Counted from the first letter of the stretch, positions 16,436 through 25,966 are shown. The stretch: 64,000 bases of DNA from Flavobacterium sp. HSC-32F16 (GCF_024171645.1 NZ_JALKAC010000002.1:124001-188000); one strand, 5' to 3'. Made by a program: numbers and translations. Notes: generated by a model not told the origin, from the letters alone.

Positions 16436-17461
16436 ATGTTAAAAAACGACCTATTTTTAAAAGCATTAAAAGGAGAAACTGTTCAACGTCCGCCAGTATG
16501 GATGATGCGTCAAGCCGGAAGATATTTACCGGAATTTATCGAATTGCGCGATAAATACGATTTCTTCACACGTTGTCAGACTCCGGAATTAGCTGCGGAA
16601 ATCACCGTTCAGCCAATTCGCAGAATTGCTCCGGATGCTGCTATTTTATTCTCGGATATTTTAGTTGTGCCGCAAGCAATGGGAATCGAAGTTTTAATGA
16701 AAGAAAATATTGGTCCGTTTGTTCCAAATCCGATTCGTTCTATGGCTGATGTTCACAGAGTTTACGTTCCGGATATTCAGGAAAGTCTTGGTTATGTAAT
16801 GGATGCCATTAAATTGACTAAAGAAATGCTGAATGACGAAGTGCCGTTAATTGGTTTCGCTGGTTCGCCCTGGACAATTTTATGCTATGCTGTTGAAGGA
16901 AGAGGTTCTAAAAGTTTTGATATGGCAAAAGGATTCTGTTTTTCAAATCCGGCTGCAGCACATACTTTATTACAAAAAATTACAGACACCACGATTTTAT
17001 ACTTAAAAGAAAAAGTAAAAGCGGGAGTTAATGCCGTTCAGATTTTTGATTCTTGGGGAGGAATGCTTTCTCCTGTTGATTATCAGGAATTTTCATGGAA
17101 ATATATCAACCAAATCGTTGAAGCTTTGGCAGATGTTGCTCCGGTTATTGTTTTTGGAAAAGGATGCTGGTTTGCTCTTGGCGAAATGGGTAAAAGTAGA
17201 GCTTCTGCTCTTGGTGTAGACTGGACTTGTTCGGCTAGAAATGCTCGTTATTTATCTGGTGGAAACATTACTTTACAAGGAAATTTTGATCCGTCAAGAT
17301 TGCTTTCTCCAATTCCGACAATTAAAAAAATGGTTCACGAAATGATTGATGAGTTCGGAAAAGATAAATATATCGTAAATTTAGGTCACGGAATTTTACC
17401 AAATATCCCTGTAGATCACGCAAAAGCGTTTATTGATGCGGTTAAGGAATACGGGAATTAG
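16436..17461 (+). CDS. hemE: Uroporphyrinogen decarboxylase
   Basis: This 341-residue protein contains the family signature [17 protein letters not shown] (Arg residues bind the substrate carboxylates), the second signature [16 protein letters not shown], the catalytic Asp in [10 protein letters not shown], and a late [11 protein letters not shown] with the conserved His. It decarboxylates the four acetate side chains of uroporphyrinogen III to give coproporphyrinogen III. Confidence 0.97.
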   Translation: MLKNDLFLKALKGETVQRPPVWMMRQAGRYLPEFIELRDKYDFFTRCQTPELAAEITVQPIRRIAPDAAILFSDILVVPQAMGIEVLMKENIGPFVPNPIRSMADVHRVYVPDIQESLGYVMDAIKLTKEMLNDEVPLIGFAGSPWTILCYAVEGRGSKSFDMAKGFCFSNPAAAHTLLQKITDTTILYLKEKVKAGVNAVQIFDSWGGMLSPVDYQEFSWKYINQIVEALADVAPVIVFGKGCWFALGEMGKSRASALGVDWTCSARNARYLSGGNITLQGNFDPSRLLSPIPTIKKMVHEMIDEFGKDKYIVNLGHGILPNIPVDHAKAFIDAVKEYGN

Positions 17462-17516
17462 TGTTCAGTATACAGTTTTTAGTATTCAGTTTCGACACTA
17501 GATAAAACTATATAAA

Positions 17517-17563
17517 GTTCCGAAGGAACGATTCATATTGTAGCCCCGGATTTCAATCCGGGG
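17517..17563. repeat. Two small hairpins after hemE (GTTCCGAAGGAAC and CCCCGGATT...)
   Basis: GTTCC-GAA-GGAAC (17517-17529) is followed by CCCCGGATT-TC-AATCCGGGG (17544-17563, perfect 9-bp arms). The GC-rich stem is unlike the AT-rich surroundings. No T-run follows directly, so a dispersed repeat is likelier than a terminator. A decayed relative of the first hairpin is at 4843-4868. Confidence 0.7.
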
Positions 17564-17606
17564 TTTGCAAATAATATCAAATCATTCAGATTTAGAAAAC
17601 ACAAAC

Positions 17607-17984
17607 ATGTTAAACAAAGGTTTAAGAGACGAAGAAAAAATCAGAATTGATAACGTCCTCAAGACGTTACGAACACTCATTTTTGTACCTTATCCTTTGA
17701 GTCATTTACAAAAATCAGATATCGAAAATCAGTTAAAAGAATTTGGACTAAACATTCAAACTTTAATTGATTATAAAAATGAAGAACTGATAACCTTATT
17801 AATTCGCTGCCATTTAGATTTTGTTCAATTGGAACAATTTGCTGATTTTTTAATTGATTTTTCTAAAGTTGAAAACTATAATTTTAAAGATAAAGCTTTG
17901 GCTCTTTATCAATATATTCAGCAGGAAAGCAAGGTTTTTTCTTTTGGAATTAATACTAAAATTACATCTCTAAAAAACAAATAA
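17607..17984 (+). CDS. Conserved hypothetical protein in hem cluster
   Basis: I take the ATG at 17607 (MLNKGLRDEEKIRIDN; 125 residues) because the longer frame begins with TTG inside the hairpin repeat. The protein is mostly alpha-helical, without signal or membrane segment (NQLKEFGLNIQTLIDYK, LVQ-type helices around LIDFSKVEN). No domain is recognised. It is followed after 1 bp by a GNAT gene and lies between hemE and hemF; no heme-linked motif is visible. Confidence 0.7.
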   Translation: MLNKGLRDEEKIRIDNVLKTLRTLIFVPYPLSHLQKSDIENQLKEFGLNIQTLIDYKNEELITLLIRCHLDFVQLEQFADFLIDFSKVENYNFKDKALALYQYIQQESKVFSFGINTKITSLKNK

Positions 17985-17985
17985 A

Positions 17986-18537
17986 ATGAGTTTTACAGAT
18001 TGGAAAATAGACCGAATTGAAAACATTCTTCCCAAAGAGTTTTACAAACTAATTGACAAGAATAAAAATCACATCGGACAAACTTTTCCTGTAACTCTGG
18101 CTAATGCTGATTCACCAGAAAAAGCAGAAAGTTTTATATCGGTTAGTAAAGACAAAGAAAAAAATAACGAAGGATATTATTTCTATGCACGTGATATAAA
18201 AACCAACATCCTAATTGGTTACTTATGTGTAAAAACCATCGATTACCGCATTTCAAAATGTGAATTAGGTTATTTTATTGACGAAGATTTTCAAGGAAAA
18301 GGAATTACATCTAAAATGGTTTCTGATGCACTTGAGTTTTGTTTTAACGAATTGTTGATGAACAAAGTTTTTATATGTACATCAGAAGTTAATTTAGCAA
18401 GTCAGAGAATTGCATTGAAACATAATTTTAAACAAGAAGGAATTTTACGAGACGAATTTAGAAACGGTGACGGCGAATTGCAAAATACTGTTTATTTCGG
18501 ATTACTTAAATCAGAATATATTACTAATGAAAGATAA
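17986..18537 (+). CDS. GNAT-family N-acetyltransferase (RimJ/RimL type)
   Basis: This 183-residue protein shows the GNAT core: strand CELGYFIDEDFQGKGITSKM with the acetyl-CoA pyrophosphate loop (Q-G-K-G-I), and NLASQRIALKHNFKQEGILR, which is the RimJ/RimL-style motif B. The substrate amine (protein N-terminus or small molecule) is unknown. The hemF ATG lies within its last codons, an 11-bp overlap. Confidence 0.9.
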   Translation: MSFTDWKIDRIENILPKEFYKLIDKNKNHIGQTFPVTLANADSPEKAESFISVSKDKEKNNEGYYFYARDIKTNILIGYLCVKTIDYRISKCELGYFIDEDFQGKGITSKMVSDALEFCFNELLMNKVFICTSEVNLASQRIALKHNFKQEGILRDEFRNGDGELQNTVYFGLLKSEYITNER

Positions 18538-19429
18538 ATTTTACGCATACATACAAAAGTTACAAGATCAAATCTGCGCTGGATTAGAAGCTGTTGACGG
18601 AACTGCAAAATTCCGTGAAGACTTATGGAAACGTCCTGAAGGCGGCGGCGGAAGAACCCGCGTTATTGAAAACGGTGCTGTTTTTGAAAAAGGCGGTGTC
18701 AACATTTCTGCTGTTCATGGAAAACTTCCAGAAGCCATGCAAAAAATGTTTGGCGTTGGCGAAGCTGATTTCTTTGCCTGTGGATTAAGTTTGGTTATTC
18801 ACCCGAAAAACCCAATGGTTCCTACTGTCCATGCTAATTGGCGATATTTTGAAATGTATGATGAATCTGGAAAAGTAATAGAACAATGGTTTGGCGGCGG
18901 ACAGGATTTAACGCCTTATTATTTGTTTGAAGAAGATGCCAAACACTTTCATCAAACGTGTAAAACTGCCTGCGACAAACACAATCCGGAGTTTTATCCG
19001 AAATACAAAAAACAATGTGATTCGTATTTTTGGAACGCACACAGAAATGAAGCCAGAGGAATTGGCGGTTTGTTCTTTGATTATTGCAAAGCAAATGAGC
19101 AAATGTCAATGGAAAACTGGTTTGACTTTGTAACCGAAGTGGGCAATAGTTTTCTTGAAGCTTATGTTCCAATTGTGGAAAGAAGAAAAAATTTAGAATA
19201 TACACCAGAAAACAGAACCTGGCAGGAAATCCGTCGCGGCCGTTATGTTGAGTTTAATCTGGTTCATGATAAAGGAACTTTATTCGGTTTAAAAACCAAC
19301 GGAAGAATCGAAAGCATTTTGATGAGTCTTCCTCCGCATGTGCAATGGGTTTATGATCATCATGCAGAATTAGGAAGCGAAGAAGAAAAGTTAGTAAATG
19401 TATTAGAAAATCAACGCGAGTGGATTTAA
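18527..19429 (+). CDS. hemF: Oxygen-dependent coproporphyrinogen III oxidase
   Basis: The start is the ATG at 18527 (MKDKFYAYIQKLQ; 300 residues). The longer frame would extend 60 bp back into the GNAT gene. Signatures include RPEGGGGRTRVIENG, VHANWRYFEM, GGGQDLTPYYLFEEDAKHF and RYVEFNLVHDKGTLFGL. It converts coproporphyrinogen III to protoporphyrinogen IX using O2, fitting an aerobic organism; HemJ then oxidises the product. Start overlaps the preceding gene by 11 bp. Confidence 0.96.
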   Translation: MKDKFYAYIQKLQDQICAGLEAVDGTAKFREDLWKRPEGGGGRTRVIENGAVFEKGGVNISAVHGKLPEAMQKMFGVGEADFFACGLSLVIHPKNPMVPTVHANWRYFEMYDESGKVIEQWFGGGQDLTPYYLFEEDAKHFHQTCKTACDKHNPEFYPKYKKQCDSYFWNAHRNEARGIGGLFFDYCKANEQMSMENWFDFVTEVGNSFLEAYVPIVERRKNLEYTPENRTWQEIRRGRYVEFNLVHDKGTLFGLKTNGRIESILMSLPPHVQWVYDHHAELGSEEEKLVNVLENQREWI

Positions 19430-19452
19430 TCATATTGATCAAAAATTTATTT

Positions 19453-19589
19453 AACACATAGAAACATAGATTTAAAGACCTATCTTAGAGGTTGTTTTAG
19501 AAAATCATAATTTTTTCACATAATTATATGTAAATCATTTTGAGTGAAAATTCTTTTCAAATTATCTAAAAACTATGTCTCTATGTGTT
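19453..19589. repeat. Inverted repeat flanking the DUF4421 start
   Basis: AACACATAGAAACATAG (19453-19469) and CTATGTCTCTATGTGTT (19573-19589) are inverted 17-mers with one mismatch. The right arm includes the ATG proposed for the next gene at 19583. The 100 nt between them hold no gene. The arms resemble other dispersed intergenic words in the window. Confidence 0.65.
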
Positions 19590-20521
19590 TAAAAATAATT
19601 TACATAGCATTTTTCATCAGCATTTTTGGGTGTTTCGCCCAAAACGATTCTCTGCAAAATCCCTATTTTAAATCCTACAATGATAAAATTACCGCGAGTA
19701 TTTATTATCTGGACACTTCTAATAGTTTTCAAATTGCTTCGGGCGCTCAGGATTCAAAAATATTTGTAAATCTTATTCCTAATCGAAGAGAGCAGATTGG
19801 TTTTAACTTGAATTATAAAATCATTGATGTTTCTATTGGTTTTGCTTCCAAATTTCTGAGTCAAAACAAAGGCGATTCTCATTCTAAACATTTTAATTTC
19901 AATACCCGTTTTTATTATAAAAAATGGATGCAGTCTTTTACTTTTATCAACCAAAAAGGTTTTTATATCAGTGATGATAATATAACGGCCCAGCTTCCGG
20001 AGATGCGAACTACAAAAATTGGCGGAACGACAGCTTATATTTTTAATGATAAATTCTCTTTCAAAACGCTGGTAAGTCAAAATGAATGGCAGACCAAAAG
20101 TTCCGGAAGTTTTATTCCGACTTTCTCATTTTACTACACTAATTTAGATTTAAACACGCCCGATTCATCACCTGGAGACATGTATGTTTTTACATTGGCT
20201 CCCTCCTATTTTTATAATTTCGTAATCAGTGATCGGGTTTTAATTGGAGCCGGAATTGCTTTGGGTGCCGGAATTAATGATATTGACGGGGATACCTCAG
20301 CTTTATATCAGGCCGATTTTAATTTAAAACTAGCTTATAATAAAGATCGTTTCTTTGGTTTTGCAAGCATTAATACCGTAAGTTTTGCTCAGGATGATAA
20401 AGTCGATCCTCGGTTAAATGATAATATTGCTACTGTAAAACTTTCTATGGGTTATCGATTTGATCCTCCAAAAAAAGTAAAAGAAGTTTATGATAAAGTA
20501 AATCAGAAAATAGGTTTATGA
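19583..20521 (+). CDS. DUF4421-type outer-membrane barrel protein
   Basis: I prefer the ATG at 19583 (MCLKIIYIAFFISIFGCFAQ signal; 312 residues); a GTG at 19544 is possible but gives a less usual signal. The mature protein is rich in alternating aromatic/polar beta strands (YYKKWMQSFTFINQKGFYIS, FSMGYRFDPP-type ending), the hallmark of small outer-membrane barrels. The opening YFKSYNDKITASIYYLDT resembles DUF4421. Function unknown. Confidence 0.8.
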   Translation: MCLKIIYIAFFISIFGCFAQNDSLQNPYFKSYNDKITASIYYLDTSNSFQIASGAQDSKIFVNLIPNRREQIGFNLNYKIIDVSIGFASKFLSQNKGDSHSKHFNFNTRFYYKKWMQSFTFINQKGFYISDDNITAQLPEMRTTKIGGTTAYIFNDKFSFKTLVSQNEWQTKSSGSFIPTFSFYYTNLDLNTPDSSPGDMYVFTLAPSYFYNFVISDRVLIGAGIALGAGINDIDGDTSALYQADFNLKLAYNKDRFFGFASINTVSFAQDDKVDPRLNDNIATVKLSMGYRFDPPKKVKEVYDKVNQKIGL

Positions 20522-20571
20522 TATTTATTTAATCTAAAAATCTTCATTCTAAAATCTAAAAATTAAATACT

Positions 20572-21468
20572 ATGGCAAATGTAAACAACGAACAATTAGA
20601 TCGTATGCATTCCGGAAAAGGTTTTATCGCAGCTTTAGACCAAAGCGGCGGGAGTACACCAAAAGCATTATCGCAATATGGTGTTCAAGAAAACAGTTTT
20701 TCTAATGATGAAGAAATGTATACTCTTGTACATGAAATGAGAACCAGAATTATAAAAAGCCCAGCTTTTAACAATGAATATATCCTTGGCGCTATTTTGT
20801 TTGAAAACACAATGGATCGCAAAATTGATGGTCAATGGACGGCTGATTATTTATGGGAAAAGAAAAAGATAGTCCCTTTTTTAAAAGTTGACAAAGGACT
20901 TGCTGCTCTTGTCAATGGCGTACAACTGATGAAGCCCATTTCTAATTTAGATGATTTACTCACAAGAGCTGTAGAACGCAATATATTTGGAACTAAAATG
21001 CGTTCTGTAATTAAAGAGGCAAATCCAATTGGAATTCAGGAAGTTGTAGAACAGCAATTTGAAGTTGGGAAACAAATCTTTGAAAAAGGACTTATTCCAA
21101 TTATTGAACCTGAAGTGGATATTTACAGCGCTGATAAAGAAAAATCAGAACAGATTCTAAAAGAAGAAATCATAAAGCAACTTAATACATTGGATAAAGA
21201 TGTAAAAGTAATGTTGAAATTATCTATTCCAACAGTTAATGACTTTTACAGAGAATTAATATCTGATCCGCACGTTGTTCGCGTAGTGGCGCTGTCCGGC
21301 GGTTATTCGAGAGAAGAAGCTAATAAAAAACTAGCGGAAAATCACGGAGTAATTGCCAGTTTCTCAAGAGCATTATCCGAGGGATTGAGTGCCGGTCAAT
21401 CAAACGATGATTTTAATGCAGTATTAGGCGAAACCATCAAGGATATTTATAGAGCTTCGATCACTTAA
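20572..21468 (+). CDS. Fructose-bisphosphate aldolase, class I
   Basis: This 298-residue protein begins with a [17 protein letters not shown] motif typical of bacterial class I aldolase. It has EPEVDIYS and a strand VMLKLSIPT that probably carries the Schiff-base Lys, and a phosphate-binding [12 protein letters not shown]. It cleaves fructose 1,6-bisphosphate in glycolysis/gluconeogenesis. It ends at a strong bidirectional terminator. pgk is also in this window but 23 kb away. Confidence 0.93.
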   Translation: MANVNNEQLDRMHSGKGFIAALDQSGGSTPKALSQYGVQENSFSNDEEMYTLVHEMRTRIIKSPAFNNEYILGAILFENTMDRKIDGQWTADYLWEKKKIVPFLKVDKGLAALVNGVQLMKPISNLDDLLTRAVERNIFGTKMRSVIKEANPIGIQEVVEQQFEVGKQIFEKGLIPIIEPEVDIYSADKEKSEQILKEEIIKQLNTLDKDVKVMLKLSIPTVNDFYRELISDPHVVRVVALSGGYSREEANKKLAENHGVIASFSRALSEGLSAGQSNDDFNAVLGETIKDIYRASIT

Positions 21469-21488
21469 AAAAACTTCACTAAATAAAA

Positions 21489-21519
21489 AAATCCCCGAAA
21501 TTAAACTTTTCGGGGATTT
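21489..21519. terminator. Bidirectional terminator between aldolase and convergent gene
   Basis: Perfect 12-bp arms AAATCCCCGAAA (21489-21500) and TTTCGGGGATTT (21508-21519) with A- and T-rich flanks can end transcription from both convergent genes. Confidence 0.9.
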
Positions 21520-21537
21520 GCATTTATATGTTCCTCT

Positions 21538-23409
21538 TTATTTAGATTCCATCATTTCGTCAGCCAGATCTAAAGTTTGTAAAATGATGTTTTTATCAGA
21601 TTTTGCAGCGTTTAGTTTAAATCCAAAAATCAATTTATTGTTGATTATCTTTTTAGGAGATTCAAATGTAATATCCGAAAACTGTTTGGAAACTTTATTG
21701 AATCTTTCAATTTCTGCCGGCTTCGCTTCGCTGGATTTACTAAATGCATTTATCATTTCTGCCCCATACAATTTTCCAAACATATAATTTTTCTTCAAAT
21801 CTTTTTTTGCTTCACCAGAAAATGAACCATTTCCATTACTAAAATAATCCTGTGTGTTGGCCACTACAATAACATCTTTATCTTTTTTGATGATAATATC
21901 TCCGTATTGTTGGGTTCCGGCAATAACAAAATAATCACCTTTTTGCACCAGTACTTTTTTACGAACTCCTAATTGCAATAATTTATCTCCAAAAGTTGGA
22001 TGTGTTGAAGTAAAAATCACAGAAAATAACGGAACCGATTTTTTCGTTTTTTTATCGGTTATAACCTCTTCATAGTTTTCATCATAATCATACGATTTTG
22101 TCATAACCTCAACATCTTTGAAGCCGTATAAAAAAGCACTTAAATCACCATCAAAAAGAGTTGCGGCGGCTTCTTCGTCTACAATTGTCGAAATTAAATC
22201 TGTTATAATCGAAATATCTTCTTTTGTAACCTTGGGATTTTGAAATATATCTGCCGTTAATGATGGGAAATTTTCAAGAGCTGCTTTTGTATTAAAGTGA
22301 TAAGACATATACCCCAAAGGCTTTTGTGCCGGGAAATAATTAAAAACGTTCTTGTTTATTTTTCTATTTGCTATTATGCCCACAACTTCTGCCATTTGCG
22401 GAGAATATTCAATAACTTCTTCTACACGTGCATTAGTATTGTCAAAATAAAAATCAAGATTGATCCCTTTTATAAAATTTTCGAAATTCTTCTGCATTGG
22501 CAAATATTTATCATAACCTCCAAATATTGTCATTGGATAGTTATATAAAGAATAAAAACTTGTCATGGCAGAACTGTAATTTATCCATGATGAAATATCG
22601 GCATTGACATTTATTTTTTCTGAACTTGGCGCAGTAAATCCATTTTCGAATAATGATCTTACAATGCTATTTAGCTTTTCTGTTTGCTTTAAATTAAACT
22701 CTGCTTCCTGAATAGTATATTCGGCAGTGGGAGTATAATCCTGGGTATAATCATAGGGAGCCTGAACTTCTTCTGCAGGAACATCAATTATTACCGAAGA
22801 CTGAACCGCTTTTTCCTCTACCGCAGGCGGGGAAACAGTTTCAACTCTTGTTTCTGGTGCCGGAACATCCATAACCCCGGCATCTTCATATCCTAGTTGG
22901 ATTGAATCTGATTTGTAAGTATCATATTGATTATAATAAGGCGTTCTTTGGGTTAGTTCTAAAATCACCAGATAATTATCGTTCCAAGCTAGTATTTTGT
23001 TTTTTCCTTTTGGATTAAAAACAGAATATTGGCCAAGATCCTTAATCGAACTTTCAGGCGAATCATTTTTTGCATTCGCACCAAATTCCTTTATTATTAA
23101 TTGTTTAACAGCTTCTTTATTTTTTACAGGAATCGTAACTTGATAGTACGGAATACTGTCTGAAAATTTTCCGTGAATGGTGATTTTTTGATCTAATTGA
23201 ATAACCGAGGTATATTTAGTAAAATCCAAATCTGGCTTTTTACTACTGTATTTCGTGATGATTGGATGATTTAATATTTCGGCGATGCTGACTTTTTTAG
23301 AAAGCTGATTTCCGTTGAATTGTACAAAATAGTCGTATTCGTTTTTATTGATTTGACCAAAAGTCAAATGCATGGCGAGTAATAAAAGTAAAGTATAAAA
23401 TTGCTTCAT
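21538..23409 (-). CDS. Large exported protein of unknown function
   Basis: This 623-residue protein has a signal peptide (FYTLLLLLAMHLTFGQ) and no further membrane helices. A low-complexity Pro/Glu/Val linker (about residues 180-225) separates an N-terminal domain from a large C-terminal domain containing repeated FxN/phenylalanine-rich strands. No family is recognised with certainty; organisation is reminiscent of DUF4836-type Bacteroidetes proteins. It is 10 bp downstream of a lipoprotein gene and is presumably cotranscribed with it. Confidence 0.8.
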   Translation of the reverse strand: MKQFYTLLLLLAMHLTFGQINKNEYDYFVQFNGNQLSKKVSIAEILNHPIITKYSSKKPDLDFTKYTSVIQLDQKITIHGKFSDSIPYYQVTIPVKNKEAVKQLIIKEFGANAKNDSPESSIKDLGQYSVFNPKGKNKILAWNDNYLVILELTQRTPYYNQYDTYKSDSIQLGYEDAGVMDVPAPETRVETVSPPAVEEKAVQSSVIIDVPAEEVQAPYDYTQDYTPTAEYTIQEAEFNLKQTEKLNSIVRSLFENGFTAPSSEKINVNADISSWINYSSAMTSFYSLYNYPMTIFGGYDKYLPMQKNFENFIKGINLDFYFDNTNARVEEVIEYSPQMAEVVGIIANRKINKNVFNYFPAQKPLGYMSYHFNTKAALENFPSLTADIFQNPKVTKEDISIITDLISTIVDEEAAATLFDGDLSAFLYGFKDVEVMTKSYDYDENYEEVITDKKTKKSVPLFSVIFTSTHPTFGDKLLQLGVRKKVLVQKGDYFVIAGTQQYGDIIIKKDKDVIVVANTQDYFSNGNGSFSGEAKKDLKKNYMFGKLYGAEMINAFSKSSEAKPAEIERFNKVSKQFSDITFESPKKIINNKLIFGFKLNAAKSDKNIILQTLDLADEMMESK

Positions 23410-23419
23410 AAAAAAGGCA

Positions 23420-24049
23420 TTAATTGAGTTGGATTGTATTATTCATTAAAGTGGATTTTTTTAATACGCTGTACATACTTTGTTTTAAAAAAACGGTCTT
23501 TTTATTTTTTGAGATTTTGCTGTTTGTATTGTTTACCGAAAGAATGTCTTTATCAAAAGTATAAATTGCAATAATACTGGCTTCTTCAAGATCTTTCTTT
23601 TTCTTAGGATCATTTACCACTTTTTCAGGAATTGGATAAGAGGCAATTCTTTCAAAGTTTTTGGCATTACTGCTAAAGTGAATTTGCTCGCGCTGATTGT
23701 TTATTGAATTTACAACCGAATTTAACGCTTTCAGATTGGCATAATTGAGTTTGATGATAAACACATAATTGTCAAAATCAGCTTTTGTGGAAATATTTGA
23801 AATCCCTTCAATCTTAGAAGCTTTGATTTTAAAATCATCCAGTTTTTGGGAGATTTCCTGTTCGTTTGGAATTTTTACCCCATCGACTTCTTCAAGCCAA
23901 ATGGCTGATTTTGTCTTAAACCATGATTTCGAAAAGTCGACCATCAATGTATATTCACCACTTTGATCGTCGTGATGTTTGATTCTTTCTGTAATCTCAA
24001 AACAGCTTGTTAAGAGCAGACAGCAAAATAAAACGAGAATTTTCTTCAT
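23420..24049 (-). CDS. Putative lipoprotein, linked to the downstream exported protein
   Basis: This 209-residue protein has a lipobox (LVLFCCLLLTSCFEITER, Cys about 16). The mature part contains YTLMVDFSKSWFKTKSA and a helical middle (LNSVVNSINNQREQIHF) and ends without recognisable domain. The next gene on the strand begins 10 bp after its stop, so the two likely form an envelope-associated pair. Confidence 0.8.
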   Translation of the reverse strand: MKKILVLFCCLLLTSCFEITERIKHHDDQSGEYTLMVDFSKSWFKTKSAIWLEEVDGVKIPNEQEISQKLDDFKIKASKIEGISNISTKADFDNYVFIIKLNYANLKALNSVVNSINNQREQIHFSSNAKNFERIASYPIPEKVVNDPKKKKDLEEASIIAIYTFDKDILSVNNTNSKISKNKKTVFLKQSMYSVLKKSTLMNNTIQLN

Positions 24050-24122
24050 TTTACAAATTTAAATGGAATTATTTTAAAAATCATTTCTTTTTTAAACGTA
24101 CCCGTATACGTTGAAATTGTCT

Positions 24123-24644
24123 TCAATAAACCAGTAATGTATAATCAGAAAAATTAATTTGTTTCCCTTTAAAATCTTCCTTCACTTCACCAATCAAACC
24201 ACATGGTATATTTCCTTGAGAATAAATCTCTAAAAGGTACTGGAAAAATATTGGGATCTTTTTATTTATTGAAAAGTAATAATTTTCCATTGCTGCGCCA
24301 AGCATGTTCCACAAAACATCATCAACAATATTTTGATCAAGTTTGTTTATTTTTGCAAACTCTTTTACAATGTCCTCAACCTGCTGCAGATTCCTTTTTT
24401 TAATTTCTGTAATTTTATTCCAGTTCTGATAATTATTTCGATCCTCATTGTGGAGAAAAATCGTCAATCTATTTCTTGCTTCCATTGTCAAATCTTCCCA
24501 ATTTTGAGAAGATATATTTTTCTGCATTTCATCAAATGATTTTAAAAACTGGATTTTGACTGGAAAATCTGTAATGTAAAATTCTTTTCCACAGTTAGAA
24601 AACCATTTTATGCTACTTATTTTTTCGAAAAATATATCACTCAT
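24123..24644 (-). CDS. Hypothetical cytoplasmic protein
   Basis: This 173-residue protein has no signal or membrane segment. It is helix-rich with a Trp-containing opening (SIKWFSNCGKEFYITDFP) and ends with a beta-like tail (GKQINFSDYTLLVY). Its size and composition recall small immunity-type or DUF proteins, but no family is recognised and no toxin partner is adjacent. Confidence 0.7.
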   Translation of the reverse strand: MSDIFFEKISSIKWFSNCGKEFYITDFPVKIQFLKSFDEMQKNISSQNWEDLTMEARNRLTIFLHNEDRNNYQNWNKITEIKKRNLQQVEDIVKEFAKINKLDQNIVDDVLWNMLGAAMENYYFSINKKIPIFFQYLLEIYSQGNIPCGLIGEVKEDFKGKQINFSDYTLLVY

Positions 24645-24932
24645 CTCTTTATATTATTTAATGCAAAAATAAGGTTTTTCTTAATTTTTCAAATCTACCC
24701 CAAAAATCAAGTAAATCCCTAAATTTTTAGATAATATTAACGGATTCTACACCTAGCTAAAAGCCTTATTCTGTTCCTTTTTCTTTAACTTTGCACCACT
24801 TATTAAAAAGTAAAACAAACTTCAAAAAAATAAAAATACAACTGCACTTTTAGAAACAAAGATTCATTTTTCTGTTTTGAAGAAAATCAGATTAAAAAAT
24901 CTAAAATCTAAAATCTAAAATCTAAAAATTAT
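24645..24932 (+). promoter_or_regulatory. hemB upstream region with candidate promoter
   Basis: No gene is seen. TAACTTTG at 24786-24793 fits the TAnnTTTG -7 element for hemB, leaving a long leader of about 130 nt. Just before the ATG, four tandem copies of AATCTAAA (24897-24927) form a simple A-rich repeat. No TTG at proper spacing was found. Confidence 0.45.
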
Positions 24933-25925
24933 ATGTTCCCATTACAAAGAAACCGTCGTTTGAGAACCAATGAATCTATTCGTTCTTTAGTTCGTGAAAC
25001 CAGTTTGAGTCCACAAGATTTTATGCTTCCTATGTTTGTTGCAGAAGGAAAAGAGGTAAAATCGGCTATTCCTTCTATGCCGGGGATTTACCGTCATTCT
25101 TTGGATAACACTATTAAAGAAGTAAAAGAAGCCTGGGATTTAGGAATCAGAGCGGTAAATATCTATGTAAAAGTAAGTGAAAACCTTAAAGACAATAAAG
25201 GAACTGAAGCCTGGAACAAAGATGGTTTAATGCAGCAGACAATTCGCGCCATTAAAGATGCTGTTCCGGAAATGATCGTAATGCCGGATGTGGCTTTAGA
25301 TCCGTATTCAATTTATGGTCATGACGGAATTATCGAAAATGGTCAGGTAATTAACGATGCAACTGTTGATGCTTTAACGCGAATGAGTTTAAGCCACGCT
25401 GAAGCCGGTGCCGATTTTGTAGCACCAAGTGACATGATGGACGGCAGGGTTTTAGGAATTAGAAAAGCTCTGGAAGAAAACGGTCATCATAATGTGGGTA
25501 TTATGAGCTACAGTGCCAAATATGCTTCGGCATTTTACGGACCTTTCCGCGATGCTTTAGATTCTGCTCCAGTAGATTCTCAAAATATTCCAAAAGATAA
25601 AAAGACCTATCAAATGGATTATGCCAACCGAATTGAAGGAATTCGCGAAGCATTATTAGATGTTGAAGAAGGTGCAGATATTGTAATGGTAAAACCGGGA
25701 ATTGCTTATTTAGATATTGTTCGCGAAATAAAAGATGCTGTTCATGTGCCTGTCGCAGTTTACCAAGTTTCTGGAGAATACGCTATGGTTAAGGCTGCTG
25801 CCGAAAGAGGATGGCTGGATCATGACAAAATTATGCTTGAGCAGCTTTATTGTATTAAGCGTGCAGGTGCCAGTATTATAACGACTTACTTTGCAAAAGA
25901 AGCAGCGATTTTACTAAACAAGTAA
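24933..25925 (+). CDS. hemB: Delta-aminolevulinic acid dehydratase (porphobilinogen synthase)
   Basis: This 330-residue enzyme carries both active-site lysines: YSAKYASAFYGPFRDA and MVKPGIAYLDI. The segment DVALDPYSIYGHDG replaces the Cys-rich zinc site (DVCLC...HCG in zinc-dependent enzymes) by Ala and Asp, so a Mg2+-type enzyme is expected. It condenses two 5-aminolevulinates into porphobilinogen, upstream of hemC, yet lies about 5 kb from the main hem run. Confidence 0.97.
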   Translation: MFPLQRNRRLRTNESIRSLVRETSLSPQDFMLPMFVAEGKEVKSAIPSMPGIYRHSLDNTIKEVKEAWDLGIRAVNIYVKVSENLKDNKGTEAWNKDGLMQQTIRAIKDAVPEMIVMPDVALDPYSIYGHDGIIENGQVINDATVDALTRMSLSHAEAGADFVAPSDMMDGRVLGIRKALEENGHHNVGIMSYSAKYASAFYGPFRDALDSAPVDSQNIPKDKKTYQMDYANRIEGIREALLDVEEGADIVMVKPGIAYLDIVREIKDAVHVPVAVYQVSGEYAMVKAAAERGWLDHDKIMLEQLYCIKRAGASIITTYFAKEAAILLNK

Positions 25926-25941
25926 ATGTTTACAAAAAAAC

Positions 25942-25949
25942 TATATTTG
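25942..25949 (+). promoter_or_regulatory. Promoter -7 element before the exported protein gene
   Basis: TATATTTG matches TAnnTTTG and lies 17 bp before the ATG at 25967. This shows that a GTG at 25949 inside the element is not the start. Confidence 0.5.
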
Positions 25950-25966
25950 TGCCAAAATCAATTTAT

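Noticed and set aside
16219..16554. Open frame bridging hemD and hemE
   Set aside because: It runs through the inverted repeat and has shadow-like composition; hemD and hemE explain both ends.
25949..25966. GTG start for the gene after hemB
   Set aside because: The GTG lies in a TATATTTG promoter element; ATG at 25967 gives a proper signal peptide.
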